Shown here in pieces: positions 17,041 to 25,772 of a stretch of 49,812 nucleotides of DNA. The stretch is taken from positions 1 through 49,812 of the forward strand of contig DAOTXN010000172.1 in the NCBI GenBank assembly GCA_034435435.1, given 5' to 3'. This DNA comes from DAOTXN01 sp034435435. Lineage in GTDB: Bacteria > Chloroflexota > Anaerolineae > S140-20. The notes under the pieces were generated by a model, which made no database searches, was not told where the DNA came from, and worked only from the letters and a program-made list of their open reading frames with translations. The position numbers and the translations under genes are program-made. The stretch's first letter is position 1. Each line of letters starts with the position of its first letter.

Positions 17041-17508
17041 TCATTGCGTTTGACCGGGCGCTGCGGCGTGCGCCACCACGCCGCGCCGCGTTGCCCACTG
17101 CCGGCCCAATCGCGCCAGCGCCTCGTCGCCCAACACTTGCTGTGCGATGTAAAAGAGAATCTGCTCTTCCTTGGCAAAGTGATCACGGGCCACCTGGATG
17201 GCGTTCAACGTCAGGCGCTGCGCCTCTACCCGCTCGCCAGCTTGTTGCACCTGAACCAGGGCGCTTTCGATCTGATCGTGCTCCATGCGCATCACCGCCA
17301 GGGGGCCGCCCCCGCCCAGGTAGGGGTCTAGCGCCGTGAACAGCAGCTCGTCTTCCATGGCGGCGTGGGTGGACAGGGCGGCGCCCAATAACGCCGTCAG
17401 GCCCTGCACTTGAGCCAGGGTGGGCGCGACCGGCGCGACCTGCTCCAGGTGCGCGAGTTGGGCGTAAAATACGCCGTGCTCGCCCAGCAATGCGTCGGTG
17501 ATTTTCAT
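17041..17508 (-). CDS. hemerythrin HHE domain protein
   Basis: 155 aa forming a four-helix hemerythrin fold. The di-iron ligands are visible in order: His in EHGVFYAQLAHLE, His in THAAMEDELLF, His in MEHDQIES and HxxxEE in ARDHFAKEEQ. Cytoplasmic hemerythrins bind O2 or NO, or protect iron centres. I start at 17508 (MKITDALLGEH) with GGAGG 7 nt upstream; the frame is open further but its upstream part overlaps the end of the preceding gene. It is the last gene of the long minus-strand run, 11 bp after the 890-aa surface protein and downstream of narHJI. That fits a role in sensing or scavenging O2/NO during nitrate respiration, by inference. Confidence 0.85.
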   Translation of the reverse strand: MKITDALLGEHGVFYAQLAHLEQVAPVAPTLAQVQGLTALLGAALSTHAAMEDELLFTALDPYLGGGGPLAVMRMEHDQIESALVQVQQAGERVEAQRLTLNAIQVARDHFAKEEQILFYIAQQVLGDEALARLGRQWATRRGVVAHAAAPGQTQ

Positions 17509-17519
17509 AGTCCTGCCTC

Positions 17520-20192
17520 CTATTTCCTGACCTGCGCCACGCCCGCCGCTGCGGTCACGGCCATCAAGAGGAGCACCCCCAGCAAACCGAGGCGGCCCCG
17601 AATCGTCCCTTTCAGGATGAATTGCTGGGCGCTGCCGTTCGAGATCAGCGGCAAAAACACCTGCCAAGGCGCGGCGACCGTGGGGGTGATGGTGAGCGCC
17701 TGGATGGTCATGCCGGTCGGAACGCCGCTCTCGTCCACCAGGGTGACCGTGACCGTGCTCTGAAAGGTCAGACCTTCTACAGGCAGGGTCTGGGTGAGGA
17801 CGGCTGCCAACCGTAGGGGATCGTCGTTGTGATGGATCACCCCGTTCTGTTGGGTAAAAGTCTGTCCCCCGATTTCAATCTCGACCCAGATGTCGAAAAA
17901 GCTATCCACCTCGCCGCTGCTGGCATAGGGCCACAGGTCGAGCGTTCCGGGCGTGGTGTTCAGCCGTTCTTCCATCTCTCCCCGCGAGTTGCGGAAAGGA
18001 GACAGACTGTGGTCGCGCAGCCTGAGCGCAATCGGCCCCAAAAGGCTACTGTTCCCGCTCAGCTCCAGCTGGACCAGCTCAGTAGAGATCTGTTCCAATC
18101 CGTCGGCGTCTGTGTCGCGAGCCTCTCCCGCCGGCCCGGTAAAGTCGAGCGTCGTCAGCCGGCCCTGCAGGGGGATGGTCAGCGTTACTGCGCCCGTGTT
18201 TAACGTCAGCTCGGCCCGCGCCTGGGTCAGGTCGTGCAGCGTGATCGGCGGGTTGGGGGTGTGGCTGGCCCGTGTGACGAAAATCTGCGTAGGCAGGTTG
18301 TTCTCGTCGTAGAGTTGAACGAGGTCGGCGCTCGCGTAGGTTTCCCCATCGCGCGGCGGTTTGTGGGTGATGGTCGCCTGCATGCGCTTTGGCTGGCGCG
18401 TGTGAAACACCTGACCGCCAACCTCTATCTCAAAGAACACGTCGAAAAAGCTGTCGGCCGTCCCGGAGGGGGTAAAGGGCGGTAGGTCCAGCGTTCCCGG
18501 CGTAAGGTTGGCGCTCTCTTCGATCTCTCCCCAGGATGACGAGAACGGGTCTTTGCTGGCATCCCGCAGCCGGACGGTCACCGCTCCCAGCAGCACGCTG
18601 TTGCCGGTCAGCTCCATCTGGACCAGCTCCGTCTGCACCTGTTCGAGACCGTCTGACGGGAAATCGGTGTCGTGGGCGGCCCCTTCCGGCCCGATGGCGA
18701 CCAGGACCTTTGCCGGCCCGATGAGCTGGATGGTCTCGCTGAGCGGCCCCATTTGCACCGTGACCTCGGCCAGCGAGAAGCCGAAATAGTCCACCTCGGG
18801 CAGGCCGCACTTGAGCGCGTCCACGTCGTCGGCGGCCAGCAGCCCCAGCACCCAGGCCGGCGCGTACACCGGCGGCGGCGAGGACAGGGGCGGCGCAGTC
18901 CCTCCAAAGAGATCGGCCGGGCCGGCGGCGCTCGTAACCAGCGACGGCGAGCCAGGCGCCAGCGAAAAGAGGACCGTGTTTGTCTGTGCGTCCAGACACA
19001 GCGCATCAATGTCATCTCCTGGGACCAGCCCCAGGGCCGTTTCGGTGATGTAGACGGTGGGGGTCATCCCGTTGGTGGACATCAGGACGTCGGCCGGGCC
19101 GGCCCTGATGCCGGCCAGCGTCGGCGACCCGGCGGCCAGCGAAAAGTAAACCGGCAGATCGGGCGTTCCGTCGCCGTCTGTGTCAACAAAGGAGGCCGGC
19201 GGCTCGGCCAGGGCGTCCACGTCGTCAGAGATGAGCAGCGGAAAGGGAGGGGCCGAGTCGCCCGTTTCATCCAGAACCTGCACGTTGGACCCGCCTATCG
19301 GGAAGGCGGGTGAAACACGAAACTCGTCTGCGTGGGCCTCGCCGGCGCTGGCCTGGGTGAAAACGGCGCTGCCGCTGACGCCAATGGTGGTCGGGTCCAC
19401 CGAAAAGCGCATGCTGGCGTTGTAGTTGATATAGTCAATGCCGTAAGACAGGGCGTCGAGGTCGTCCGTGGTGGTCAAACCGAGGTTGGGGGGTGAGATA
19501 CGCGGCGCGGTGGGCAGGTCAAAGATTTCGGCCGCATCCAGGCCGGATGACCCTCCCGGTGCGACCGAGAACGAAGGCTTTTGGCCGACAAAGTGGCTGG
19601 CATGGGTGATCACCCCGACCTGCCGGCCGGTCCGCGTGTACAGGGCCACACCAACAAAGGCCGGAGGGGTGTACTGGGCCTGGAACGGCGGCAATTCGTC
19701 GATCACCGCTTGCAGACGGATGGGGTCGTTGTTGACAAATACGCCCGTAGGGGTCTCGATCTCTACAAACACGTCAAAAAAGCTATCGGCCGGAAAGTCC
19801 ACGCCGGCTGTTTTTTGTTGGACCTGTCCGACCGAGCTTCTGTACGGGCTTTCCCTGACGGTAATCGGCCCCAACGGGGTTACGCCGTGCAGCTCGAGCG
19901 CCACGATCTCGGTGTCAATCGTCATGTGGCCGTCGCCGGGGTCGTGGGGTGCGTCTCGTCTGACGGTGGTCGGCCCGACCACGGTGGCCTGGAGCACAGG
20001 TCCCCCGCTCATGGTCAGGTCAATCGTTATCGTCGCGGACGAATCGAACTCGTCGCTGCCGGCGGACGGATACGCCGCTACCGGCTGCCAAAAAAGCATC
20101 GCCGCCACGCCGACCAGCCATGCGGCTATGAGCCTGCGCCGCAGCGACGCACATCTGAATCCTGCCTTCAAGTGTTTTCTGCGCCTCAACAT
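17520..20192 (-). CDS. large surface protein with three internal repeats and a C-terminal membrane anchor
   Basis: 890 aa, start at 20192 with AGGAGGTTATCTATT upstream. The frame is open for another ~1.4 kb, but that part is a shadow of tehA. Signal peptide about 12-40. Three copies of a ~170-aa module (near residues 45-215, 510-690, 690-850) share VGPT/IGPA, ELVQMELTG, GPITVRL, PGTLDL, SGxxDSFFDVFFEIEVGG and a second strand pair. Between the first two lies a region with recurring LGLxxxDDxDAL and FSLAPGSPSL/AGPADLF elements. Near the end, QVFLPLISNG is followed by a linker, a membrane span (GLLGVLLLMAVTAAAG) and VRK. The modules match no family I can name. It is probably anchored with the bulk outside. 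Confidence 0.75.
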   Translation of the reverse strand: MLRRRKHLKAGFRCASLRRRLIAAWLVGVAAMLFWQPVAAYPSAGSDEFDSSATITIDLTMSGGPVLQATVVGPTTVRRDAPHDPGDGHMTIDTEIVALELHGVTPLGPITVRESPYRSSVGQVQQKTAGVDFPADSFFDVFVEIETPTGVFVNNDPIRLQAVIDELPPFQAQYTPPAFVGVALYTRTGRQVGVITHASHFVGQKPSFSVAPGGSSGLDAAEIFDLPTAPRISPPNLGLTTTDDLDALSYGIDYINYNASMRFSVDPTTIGVSGSAVFTQASAGEAHADEFRVSPAFPIGGSNVQVLDETGDSAPPFPLLISDDVDALAEPPASFVDTDGDGTPDLPVYFSLAAGSPTLAGIRAGPADVLMSTNGMTPTVYITETALGLVPGDDIDALCLDAQTNTVLFSLAPGSPSLVTSAAGPADLFGGTAPPLSSPPPVYAPAWVLGLLAADDVDALKCGLPEVDYFGFSLAEVTVQMGPLSETIQLIGPAKVLVAIGPEGAAHDTDFPSDGLEQVQTELVQMELTGNSVLLGAVTVRLRDASKDPFSSSWGEIEESANLTPGTLDLPPFTPSGTADSFFDVFFEIEVGGQVFHTRQPKRMQATITHKPPRDGETYASADLVQLYDENNLPTQIFVTRASHTPNPPITLHDLTQARAELTLNTGAVTLTIPLQGRLTTLDFTGPAGEARDTDADGLEQISTELVQLELSGNSSLLGPIALRLRDHSLSPFRNSRGEMEERLNTTPGTLDLWPYASSGEVDSFFDIWVEIEIGGQTFTQQNGVIHHNDDPLRLAAVLTQTLPVEGLTFQSTVTVTLVDESGVPTGMTIQALTITPTVAAPWQVFLPLISNGSAQQFILKGTIRGRLGLLGVLLLMAVTAAAGVAQVRK

Positions 20193-20224
20193 AATAGATA
20201 ACCTCCTGACATCGTGATAGTTTT

Positions 20225-21286
20225 TTACTGGCTGGACGGCCGCGCGGCGAGAGGGGCAATGCCCCGAGCGCTCACCAGCCTGTGAGCCAGTCCAATAAAG
20301 GTGACCAACCAAGCCAACAGCGCGACGTAGACAAAGTAACGCGGGATGGCCTGCAAGAAGGTCAACTGGGTGGCGCGGGCCAACTGGAACGTGCAAGTCG
20401 CGTACATCCCCAACGGAAAGACCATGCCCCAATACTGGGGGTCGTAACTGAACGGGTAACGTTTGTAGAGATGCCGCCAGACGCCCAGGATGGCCAGCAG
20501 CGGGATCCACCACGTAGCGGTGGCCCAGAAAAAGAGGGTAAAGCCTTTCAAGAAGGGCAGAATCTCTTTCAGGAAGCCCCATTGGTCCGCGTTCAGGATG
20601 AGCGTGGCCCCGGCCAGCGTGGTGATGGCGACCGCCCCCATGTCGATCCAGTAGGGTGGCGTCAAGGCATGTGGCTCCAGCTTGAAAAAGAGAAAACGGT
20701 AGAAAATCAGCGAGATGATGAGGATGTAGAGCATACCGCCCAGCAGATACATCACCAGCGTGAAAAAGAGCACCTGGTCCTGGCGGGTCGAAAAGCGCGG
20801 GGCGACCAGCGTGCCCAGAACCGAGACCGACTGCGTGGCCACGACGGCGATCAGCCAGGCGCCGTTGATGCCACGTTCCAGGCCGGGTTTCTCCTGGCGC
20901 ACCGTCATCGCCGTAAAGAACGTGTAGGTCAGGATAAACCACAGCCCGACGCCGAGGAGCCAGAGCAGGGCAGCCGTGGTCGTATCGTTCAGCAAGATCA
21001 CGCACTGGCTGCCCAACACGCACGTCCCGGCCACCACGGTAAAAAAGCCGGGTCCCCGGACGTGATCGGTCAGGTCGGCCAGCAGACGCGAGGGGTAGCA
21101 GGTCAGGCGCACCAAGGTGAGCAGCCACAAGACGGCGTAGGCCACGCCGTTGATGCCCAACAGCGCCCAGGCTACCGCCGCCATTTCGAGCAGATGGGCG
21201 GCAATCGAGACGATGCCGGTGGCCATGACCAGCGCAAAGTAGCCGGGGTATAGATCGCGGGCGGCGATTCTGAGGGCGTCTCTCAT
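20225..21286 (-). CDS. TehA/SLAC1-type (TDT family) transporter
   Basis: 353 aa with ten hydrophobic segments throughout. The N-terminus PGYFALVMATGIVSIAAHLL is typical of the tellurite-resistance/dicarboxylate transporter family, whose members are anion channels or carriers (SLAC1, TehA, sulfite exporter). The substrate cannot be read from sequence. The gene begins 18 bp after the FmdE-like gene and is followed by the 890-aa surface protein. Membership of the narHJI run makes an anion such as nitrite or nitrate worth considering, but this is inference from position. The start at 21286 has GAGGCGAAATCGAC before it. Confidence 0.85.
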   Translation of the reverse strand: MRDALRIAARDLYPGYFALVMATGIVSIAAHLLEMAAVAWALLGINGVAYAVLWLLTLVRLTCYPSRLLADLTDHVRGPGFFTVVAGTCVLGSQCVILLNDTTTAALLWLLGVGLWFILTYTFFTAMTVRQEKPGLERGINGAWLIAVVATQSVSVLGTLVAPRFSTRQDQVLFFTLVMYLLGGMLYILIISLIFYRFLFFKLEPHALTPPYWIDMGAVAITTLAGATLILNADQWGFLKEILPFLKGFTLFFWATATWWIPLLAILGVWRHLYKRYPFSYDPQYWGMVFPLGMYATCTFQLARATQLTFLQAIPRYFVYVALLAWLVTFIGLAHRLVSARGIAPLAARPSSQ

Positions 21287-21304
21287 GTCGATTTCGCCTC
21301 TGCC

Positions 21305-21940
21305 TCAGCCCAGGCCCAGCGCCTGGCGCACGGCAACCGGCAGGGGGACCGCTTCGCCCACCGGCTGGTAATAACGCTGGCCGGCGCAGGCGCGGCACAG
21401 CGTCAGGCCGTCCCATTGGAGCTCGCGCTGGTTGATGATCTCTTCGCCGCAGACCTGGCAGCTCACACGGCGGCCCGGCTGGCCCACAAGCTCTTCCAAC
21501 GGAAAAGCCAGCGCCACCGCCTGAGCCACCAAGAGTTCTGCGTCGGGCATGCGTTGATAGCCCAGCAGTTGCGCCTGCCAGCGGGTTTTGGCTTCCGGGG
21601 CGCATGCCCCGGCCCGCTCGCGGACGGCCGGGGCGGGCGCGACGCGCACGGCCTGCCCGGTGTGCGTGTCTACAAAGGTGGCCGCCGCCTTGCCGAAATC
21701 AATCACCCGCAGCGTGCGCCGATCCACCCGGCAGCCGGTGGCGGCCGTAACGCCGCTCACCGCGCAGCCGTCGGTCTCGACCAGGGCCAGCAGGCGCTTG
21801 TCGGGCCGGGGCAGGTCCAGGCCCAGCCAGCGCCCTCCCAACAGCCCCATGCGCACCCCCAACACCTGGCGCGGGCACAGTCGCCGATGGCCGGTCGCGC
21901 AAGTGCGCAAGAGCGCCTCCAGTGCGGGCATAGGAATCAT
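21305..21940 (-). CDS. FmdE-domain protein with C-terminal zinc finger
   Basis: 211 aa. Residues about 5-140 resemble FmdE (formylmethanofuran dehydrogenase subunit E-like), with CATGHRRLCPRQVLGVRMG at the start. The C-terminus has a CxxC...CxxC zinc finger (CQVCGEEI ... LCRACAG). The ATG overlaps the narI stop by 4 bp (ATGA), so it is translationally coupled to narI. FmdE-like proteins are found beside molybdenum enzymes, but their exact role is unsettled. Here the coupling to a molybdoenzyme operon suggests help with cofactor or metal handling for NarG. The frame is open upstream, but that part overlaps narI. Confidence 0.75.
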   Translation of the reverse strand: MIPMPALEALLRTCATGHRRLCPRQVLGVRMGLLGGRWLGLDLPRPDKRLLALVETDGCAVSGVTAATGCRVDRRTLRVIDFGKAAATFVDTHTGQAVRVAPAPAVRERAGACAPEAKTRWQAQLLGYQRMPDAELLVAQAVALAFPLEELVGQPGRRVSCQVCGEEIINQRELQWDGLTLCRACAGQRYYQPVGEAVPLPVAVRQALGLG

Positions 21941-22626
21941 TTGGTTTCCTCCACGGCTTGCGGACGCCGGTTCCAGATCACCACCTGATAGGGTCGCCAC
22001 AGGTAGGTGATGGGGTAGGTGAACACGTGCACCAGCCGGGTAAAGGGGGCCAGGGCAATAATCACAAAGCCGCCCAGGATGTGCAACTGGGGCACCAGGG
22101 GCAAGACGGCCACGAGCTGCGGGTCGGGTCGCAGCTTGACCAGCGACGCCAGCCAGGGCGCGGCGGTGTGCAGGTACCACACCCCTCCCCAACGGTAGAA
22201 AAAGGCCACCCACAGGCCCAGAACCACTTGGGCCAGCAGGACCACCAGCAAGGCCCAGTCGGCCACGGACGTGACCGCCCGCAGGCGCGGATTGCCCAGC
22301 CGGCGCAGGATGAACAGCGCCGCGCCGGCCACTGTCAGCAGCGCCAGGGCCATGCCGGTGATCTCTAGCACGTACAGGCGCGCCGGCGAACCTAGTAGCG
22401 CCGCCCACGGGCTGGGGAACAACGCCGCCAGCAGGTGAGCCAGCAGGATGAGCGAGATGCCATAGTGCCACGGCACCGAACCCCAGAACAGGCGGCGGTT
22501 CTCCAGGAACTGGGACGACAGGCTAGAGTAGGAAAAACGGTCGAAAAAGTAGCGGTACACGCCCACCACGACGGCCAGGATGAGCGCCGCGTAAGGAAAC
22601 GCCACAAAAAGCACCAGGTCTAGCAT
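21937..22626 (-). CDS. narI: respiratory nitrate reductase gamma subunit (cytochrome b)
   Basis: 229 aa with five membrane segments. It takes electrons from quinol through two b haems and passes them to NarH. Candidate axial histidines are seen in WHYGISLILLAH (first pair) and in PQLHILGGF and TRLVHVFTYP (second pair). The length matches the usual ~225 aa. RBS GAGGAGAGACAAAAA precedes the ATG. It lies 73 bp after narJ and is coupled by ATGA to the FmdE-like gene. The assignment is firm. Confidence 0.93.
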   Translation of the reverse strand: MLDLVLFVAFPYAALILAVVVGVYRYFFDRFSYSSLSSQFLENRRLFWGSVPWHYGISLILLAHLLAALFPSPWAALLGSPARLYVLEITGMALALLTVAGAALFILRRLGNPRLRAVTSVADWALLVVLLAQVVLGLWVAFFYRWGGVWYLHTAAPWLASLVKLRPDPQLVAVLPLVPQLHILGGFVIIALAPFTRLVHVFTYPITYLWRPYQVVIWNRRPQAVEETK

Positions 22627-22699
22627 TTTTTGTCTCTCCTCATCTCAGAACTTTCGGAAAACGGTCGTCGCCCCATAAATACGACGACGAATAAAGGAA

Positions 22700-23266
22700 T
22701 TAACTTATCGCAGCTGTCTCTGCCCGCAGCGTGAACAGCAGCGTCTGGACGACGTGGCGGTAGGGGTGGCCGCCATCTTCGCCAAACGTCTGGGCCATCT
22801 TTTCCAGAGCCGGAATCAGCCCCTCCCACAGCAGCGTCCGGCCAAAATCGCCCGTCTCGCCCAGCGCCAGGAAGCGCAGCACGACGGCCACGTGGTCCGG
22901 CAGCTCGTCCCCGGCCGTAAAGTCGTGTTCCCGATAACCTTCGTTGAGTCGGGCCAGAAAGGCTCCGCGCTTGTAGCTCTCGCCGAACAATTGATAACCC
23001 ACGTAGGGATAGCACACCACCTGCAGGTCGAAGGTGTGGGTGTACAGCTCTTCCAGTTGCGGGAGCGGCGTCTGCTCTACACAGGCGCGGAAACTGCCCA
23101 ACAAGACGGCCGCCTCAGGGTTGACCGCCGCCAGCAAGTCGGCACACGCTTTGACCTGCCTGGGGAGGTCGGGCGTGGGGTATTCCAGGATGTCGGCGAA
23201 GAGCCGGTAGAGGCGACCAGTATCTGATATCCGATCGTCAGATATTGGGTATTGGATATTCACCAC
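22700..23266 (-). CDS. narJ: nitrate reductase assembly chaperone NarJ
   Basis: 188 aa of the NarJ/TorD chaperone family, which holds apo-NarG for molybdenum cofactor insertion and attachment to NarI. Visible features include LYRLFADILEYPTPDL, an all-helical body and PDHVAVVLRFLAL. The gene starts at a GTG (23266) directly after the narH TGA. The family-like part begins only at about residue 17. The first ~16 residues are encoded by a short palindromic repeat (TATCTGA ... TCAGATA), and no later start codon precedes the conserved region. It sits between narH and narI, the usual order. Confidence 0.9.
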   Translation of the reverse strand: MVNIQYPISDDRISDTGRLYRLFADILEYPTPDLPRQVKACADLLAAVNPEAAVLLGSFRACVEQTPLPQLEELYTHTFDLQVVCYPYVGYQLFGESYKRGAFLARLNEGYREHDFTAGDELPDHVAVVLRFLALGETGDFGRTLLWEGLIPALEKMAQTFGEDGGHPYRHVVQTLLFTLRAETAAIS

Positions 23267-24757
23267 TCACCATCCTCGTTTGGCCGGGCGGCGGAAACCG
23301 ACGCCGGCCTGGGCCTTGTGCGTGAACGGGTCCATCAGCGACTCGATAGCCACCTCGCGGGCCAGCGGCGGGATGACAAAGCGGTCTTCAAAAGTGGGCA
23401 GCGAGGTCAGACGATAGATGGCCTCGGCTTCCCCGGCGCTCAGGCCCCCGGCGGACAGCGCGGCTTTGACGGCGGCCTCGGACACGTCGCCCACGGCCTG
23501 GGCGCGCTTGTAGAGGCGCACGGCGATGAGCTTTTTATAGACCGCCGTGACCTCGGCTTCGTTTCCGGCGGCAAACAGCCGCGCCACGTAGCGCAGCGGG
23601 GCGCGGGCGCTCTCTAGCGAGCTGAGCAGGTCGCCGGCCAGGCGATAGGTCCCACCCGCCTGGGCCGTCGCCATCACCGGCAATAGCGGCGGCACGTAGA
23701 ACAGCATGGGCAGGGTGCGGAACTCGGCGTGCAGCGGCAAGGCCAGCTTCCACTCTTTGACATATTTGAACACGGGCGAGCGGCGGGCCGCTTCGAGCAC
23801 GGCGTCGGGCAGGCCGTCCTTCCGCGCCTGGGCGGTCACGCCGGCGGCGTGGGGGTCGAGGATGAGGCTGCGTTGCGCCTCGACCAGTCCCTCCTCCGGC
23901 GCGCTGGCGACCTCTTCGATGCGCTCGGCGTCGTACAGCAGCACGCCCAGGTAGCGGATGCGGCCCACGCAGGCGTGAAAGCAGGCCGGGGCCTGGCCGC
24001 TCTCCAGGCGCGGATAGCACAGGATGCACTTTTCGGACTTGCCCGTGGACCAGTTATAATAGACCTTTTTGTACGGGCAGCCCGAAATGCACATGCGCCA
24101 GGCGCGACACTTGTCCTGGCTGACCAGCACGATGCCGTCCTCGCCGCGTTTGTAGAGGGCGCCGGCCGGGCAGGCCGCCACGCAGCCGGGGTTCAGGCAG
24201 TGGTTGCAGATGCGCGGCAGGTAGAAAAAGACTAGCCGTTCCATCTCGAACAGCAACTGTCGCTCCTCGGCGCTGAGCTCTGCCAGGTTAGGGTCATTGG
24301 CGGCGTAGATCGGTGAGCCACCCAGGTCGTCGTCCCAGTTGGGGCCGGCCTGGATGTCCATCGGCTGGCCACTGATCATCGAGATGGGCCGGGCGGTAGG
24401 CTGGTCGTCCCCCTCGGGCGCGTCGAACAGGTCTGCATAGCGATAGGTCCACGGCTCGTAATAGTCGTCCACCGTGGGCAGGTGGGGGTTGAAAAAGAGG
24501 TTGCCCAGCGCCCCCCAGCGACTTTGCAGTCTCAGGCGCAGCTCGGCCCCTCGTTTTTCCCAACCGCCTCTGTATTTTTCCTGGTCTTCCCACAGAGTGG
24601 GGTAGCCGGCGCCGGGTTTGGTCTCGACGTTGTTCCACCACATATATTCGGTACCCTGGCGGTCGGTCCAGATATTCTTGCAGGCGATGCTGCAGGTGTG
24701 ACAGCCGATGCACTTGTCCAGGTGAAAGACCATTGAGATTTGGGCGCGAACGTTCAT
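23267..24757 (-). CDS. narH: respiratory nitrate reductase beta subunit (Fe-S)
   Basis: 496 aa carrying the electron-transfer clusters between NarI and NarG. Cysteine groups are in order: CIGCHTCSIACKN near the N-terminus, CNHCLNPGCVAACP, CRAWRMCISGCPYKK, and CILCYPR ... CFHACVGR. The Trp in CRAW replaces a cysteine, giving the [3Fe-4S] cluster expected of NarH. I start at 24757 (MNVRAQISMVFHLDKC), which matches the family; an upstream extension would have no homology. Unusually, narG is not adjacent: four unrelated genes and about 8.5 kb lie between narG (ends 33281) and this start. Confidence 0.94.
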   Translation of the reverse strand: MNVRAQISMVFHLDKCIGCHTCSIACKNIWTDRQGTEYMWWNNVETKPGAGYPTLWEDQEKYRGGWEKRGAELRLRLQSRWGALGNLFFNPHLPTVDDYYEPWTYRYADLFDAPEGDDQPTARPISMISGQPMDIQAGPNWDDDLGGSPIYAANDPNLAELSAEERQLLFEMERLVFFYLPRICNHCLNPGCVAACPAGALYKRGEDGIVLVSQDKCRAWRMCISGCPYKKVYYNWSTGKSEKCILCYPRLESGQAPACFHACVGRIRYLGVLLYDAERIEEVASAPEEGLVEAQRSLILDPHAAGVTAQARKDGLPDAVLEAARRSPVFKYVKEWKLALPLHAEFRTLPMLFYVPPLLPVMATAQAGGTYRLAGDLLSSLESARAPLRYVARLFAAGNEAEVTAVYKKLIAVRLYKRAQAVGDVSEAAVKAALSAGGLSAGEAEAIYRLTSLPTFEDRFVIPPLAREVAIESLMDPFTHKAQAGVGFRRPAKRGW

Positions 24758-24824
24758 CGTATTAACCCCCGTGATTCGTGATTCGTGATCAGTTGCGAGT
24801 ACAAACCAGTTAACGTGTTGAACA

Positions 24825-25721
24825 TCATCGAGACCGTGGCGCAGAGCTGGGCCGACATCTCCGCTCAATCTGGGCGAGGTGGGTCAGCTCATGCGAGGCG
24901 AAATAACTGACCTGCTGTTTTATGGTCACGCTGCCGAACTCTTGGTGCCGGCCGACGCGCCACCAATCTGCGAACGGAATGCTCTCCAGTTTGGCAAGGG
25001 TTTCCTGGCGTGACGTTTTATAGACCCCGAAAATCTCCAGCGTGGAGGGTGGGCGATCTTTTTCTTTCGTCGCCCATTCAAAGACCGCTTTCGACTCCAG
25101 AATGGGATGTTCTTCTTTCAGGAACAGGTCCAGCCGAAAACTGAGCACGCCTTGCGCGTCCCGCAGGTGGGATACGACGTGTCGAATCGCCCAGCCGCCA
25201 TCCTCCGGCGGTTGGGTCATGACCTCCTCGGACAATCCTTCCAGGAGCGCGGCTACTGCCAGGGGCGTCTGGCGCAGTTTCTCCAGGGCGGCGGGAGGAT
25301 CCAGGGCGTCGAGCCAATAAACAGGCGGAAACAGTTGAAACGTGGCCGGCCACGCGCCGCACGTTGGACATTTTTCGGGTTCACTGAGCGCCACGTGACC
25401 GCACGTGCGGCAGACGTATGGATGGGGCGTCTCTTCGATCAGCGGGAGCCGTCCCTCGGACATGGCGGCCGCGCCGCGCCGGAGGGCGGCCAACAGGCCC
25501 TCGTCCGCGTCCAGTCTGGACAATGCGGCGACAGCCTGCTCGATCTCGGCGACCAGTTTCCCTTTGTCGGACGGGATCGCCAGCCGATAAGCCGCCCGGC
25601 GACTCGTGGCGTCGGCCGCGGCGCGGGCCAGCTTGGCGAGGTTGTATTGGCCTTCACCCTCCAACCTGGCAGCCAGGGCCAGGAGATGCAAAAGAACATC
25701 CGTCCATTCCAGCTTTTCCAT
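24825..25721 (-). CDS. rubredoxin-like zinc ribbon fused to DinB-like domain
   Basis: 298 aa in three parts: an N-terminal helical region (1-95), a rubredoxin/rubrerythrin-type ribbon with Cys104, 107, 118 and 121 (CRTCG ... CPTCG), and a DinB_2-like four-helix bundle (about 140-290). The bundle has RHVVSHLRDAQ and ASHELTHLAQI, the metal-binding histidine pattern of the DinB superfamily. DinB-like proteins include thiol-dependent transferases and hydrolases; the ribbon suggests metal or redox function. GAGGTCTTA precedes the ATG. It lies immediately upstream of narH and is one of the four genes splitting the nar cluster. The molecular role is unknown. Confidence 0.75.
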   Translation of the reverse strand: MEKLEWTDVLLHLLALAARLEGEGQYNLAKLARAAADATSRRAAYRLAIPSDKGKLVAEIEQAVAALSRLDADEGLLAALRRGAAAMSEGRLPLIEETPHPYVCRTCGHVALSEPEKCPTCGAWPATFQLFPPVYWLDALDPPAALEKLRQTPLAVAALLEGLSEEVMTQPPEDGGWAIRHVVSHLRDAQGVLSFRLDLFLKEEHPILESKAVFEWATKEKDRPPSTLEIFGVYKTSRQETLAKLESIPFADWWRVGRHQEFGSVTIKQQVSYFASHELTHLAQIERRCRPSSAPRSR

Positions 25722-25772
25722 TAAGACCTCCGTACTTGGCGAGATGTGCGTAAGGCGACTGTCACCATTGAT

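Noticed and set aside
20193..21605. The 890-aa gene frame stays open for about 1.4 kb further upstream.
   Set aside because: That part is out of frame with, and a shadow of, the well-supported tehA gene; the start at 20192 has a strong ribosome-binding site and signal peptide.
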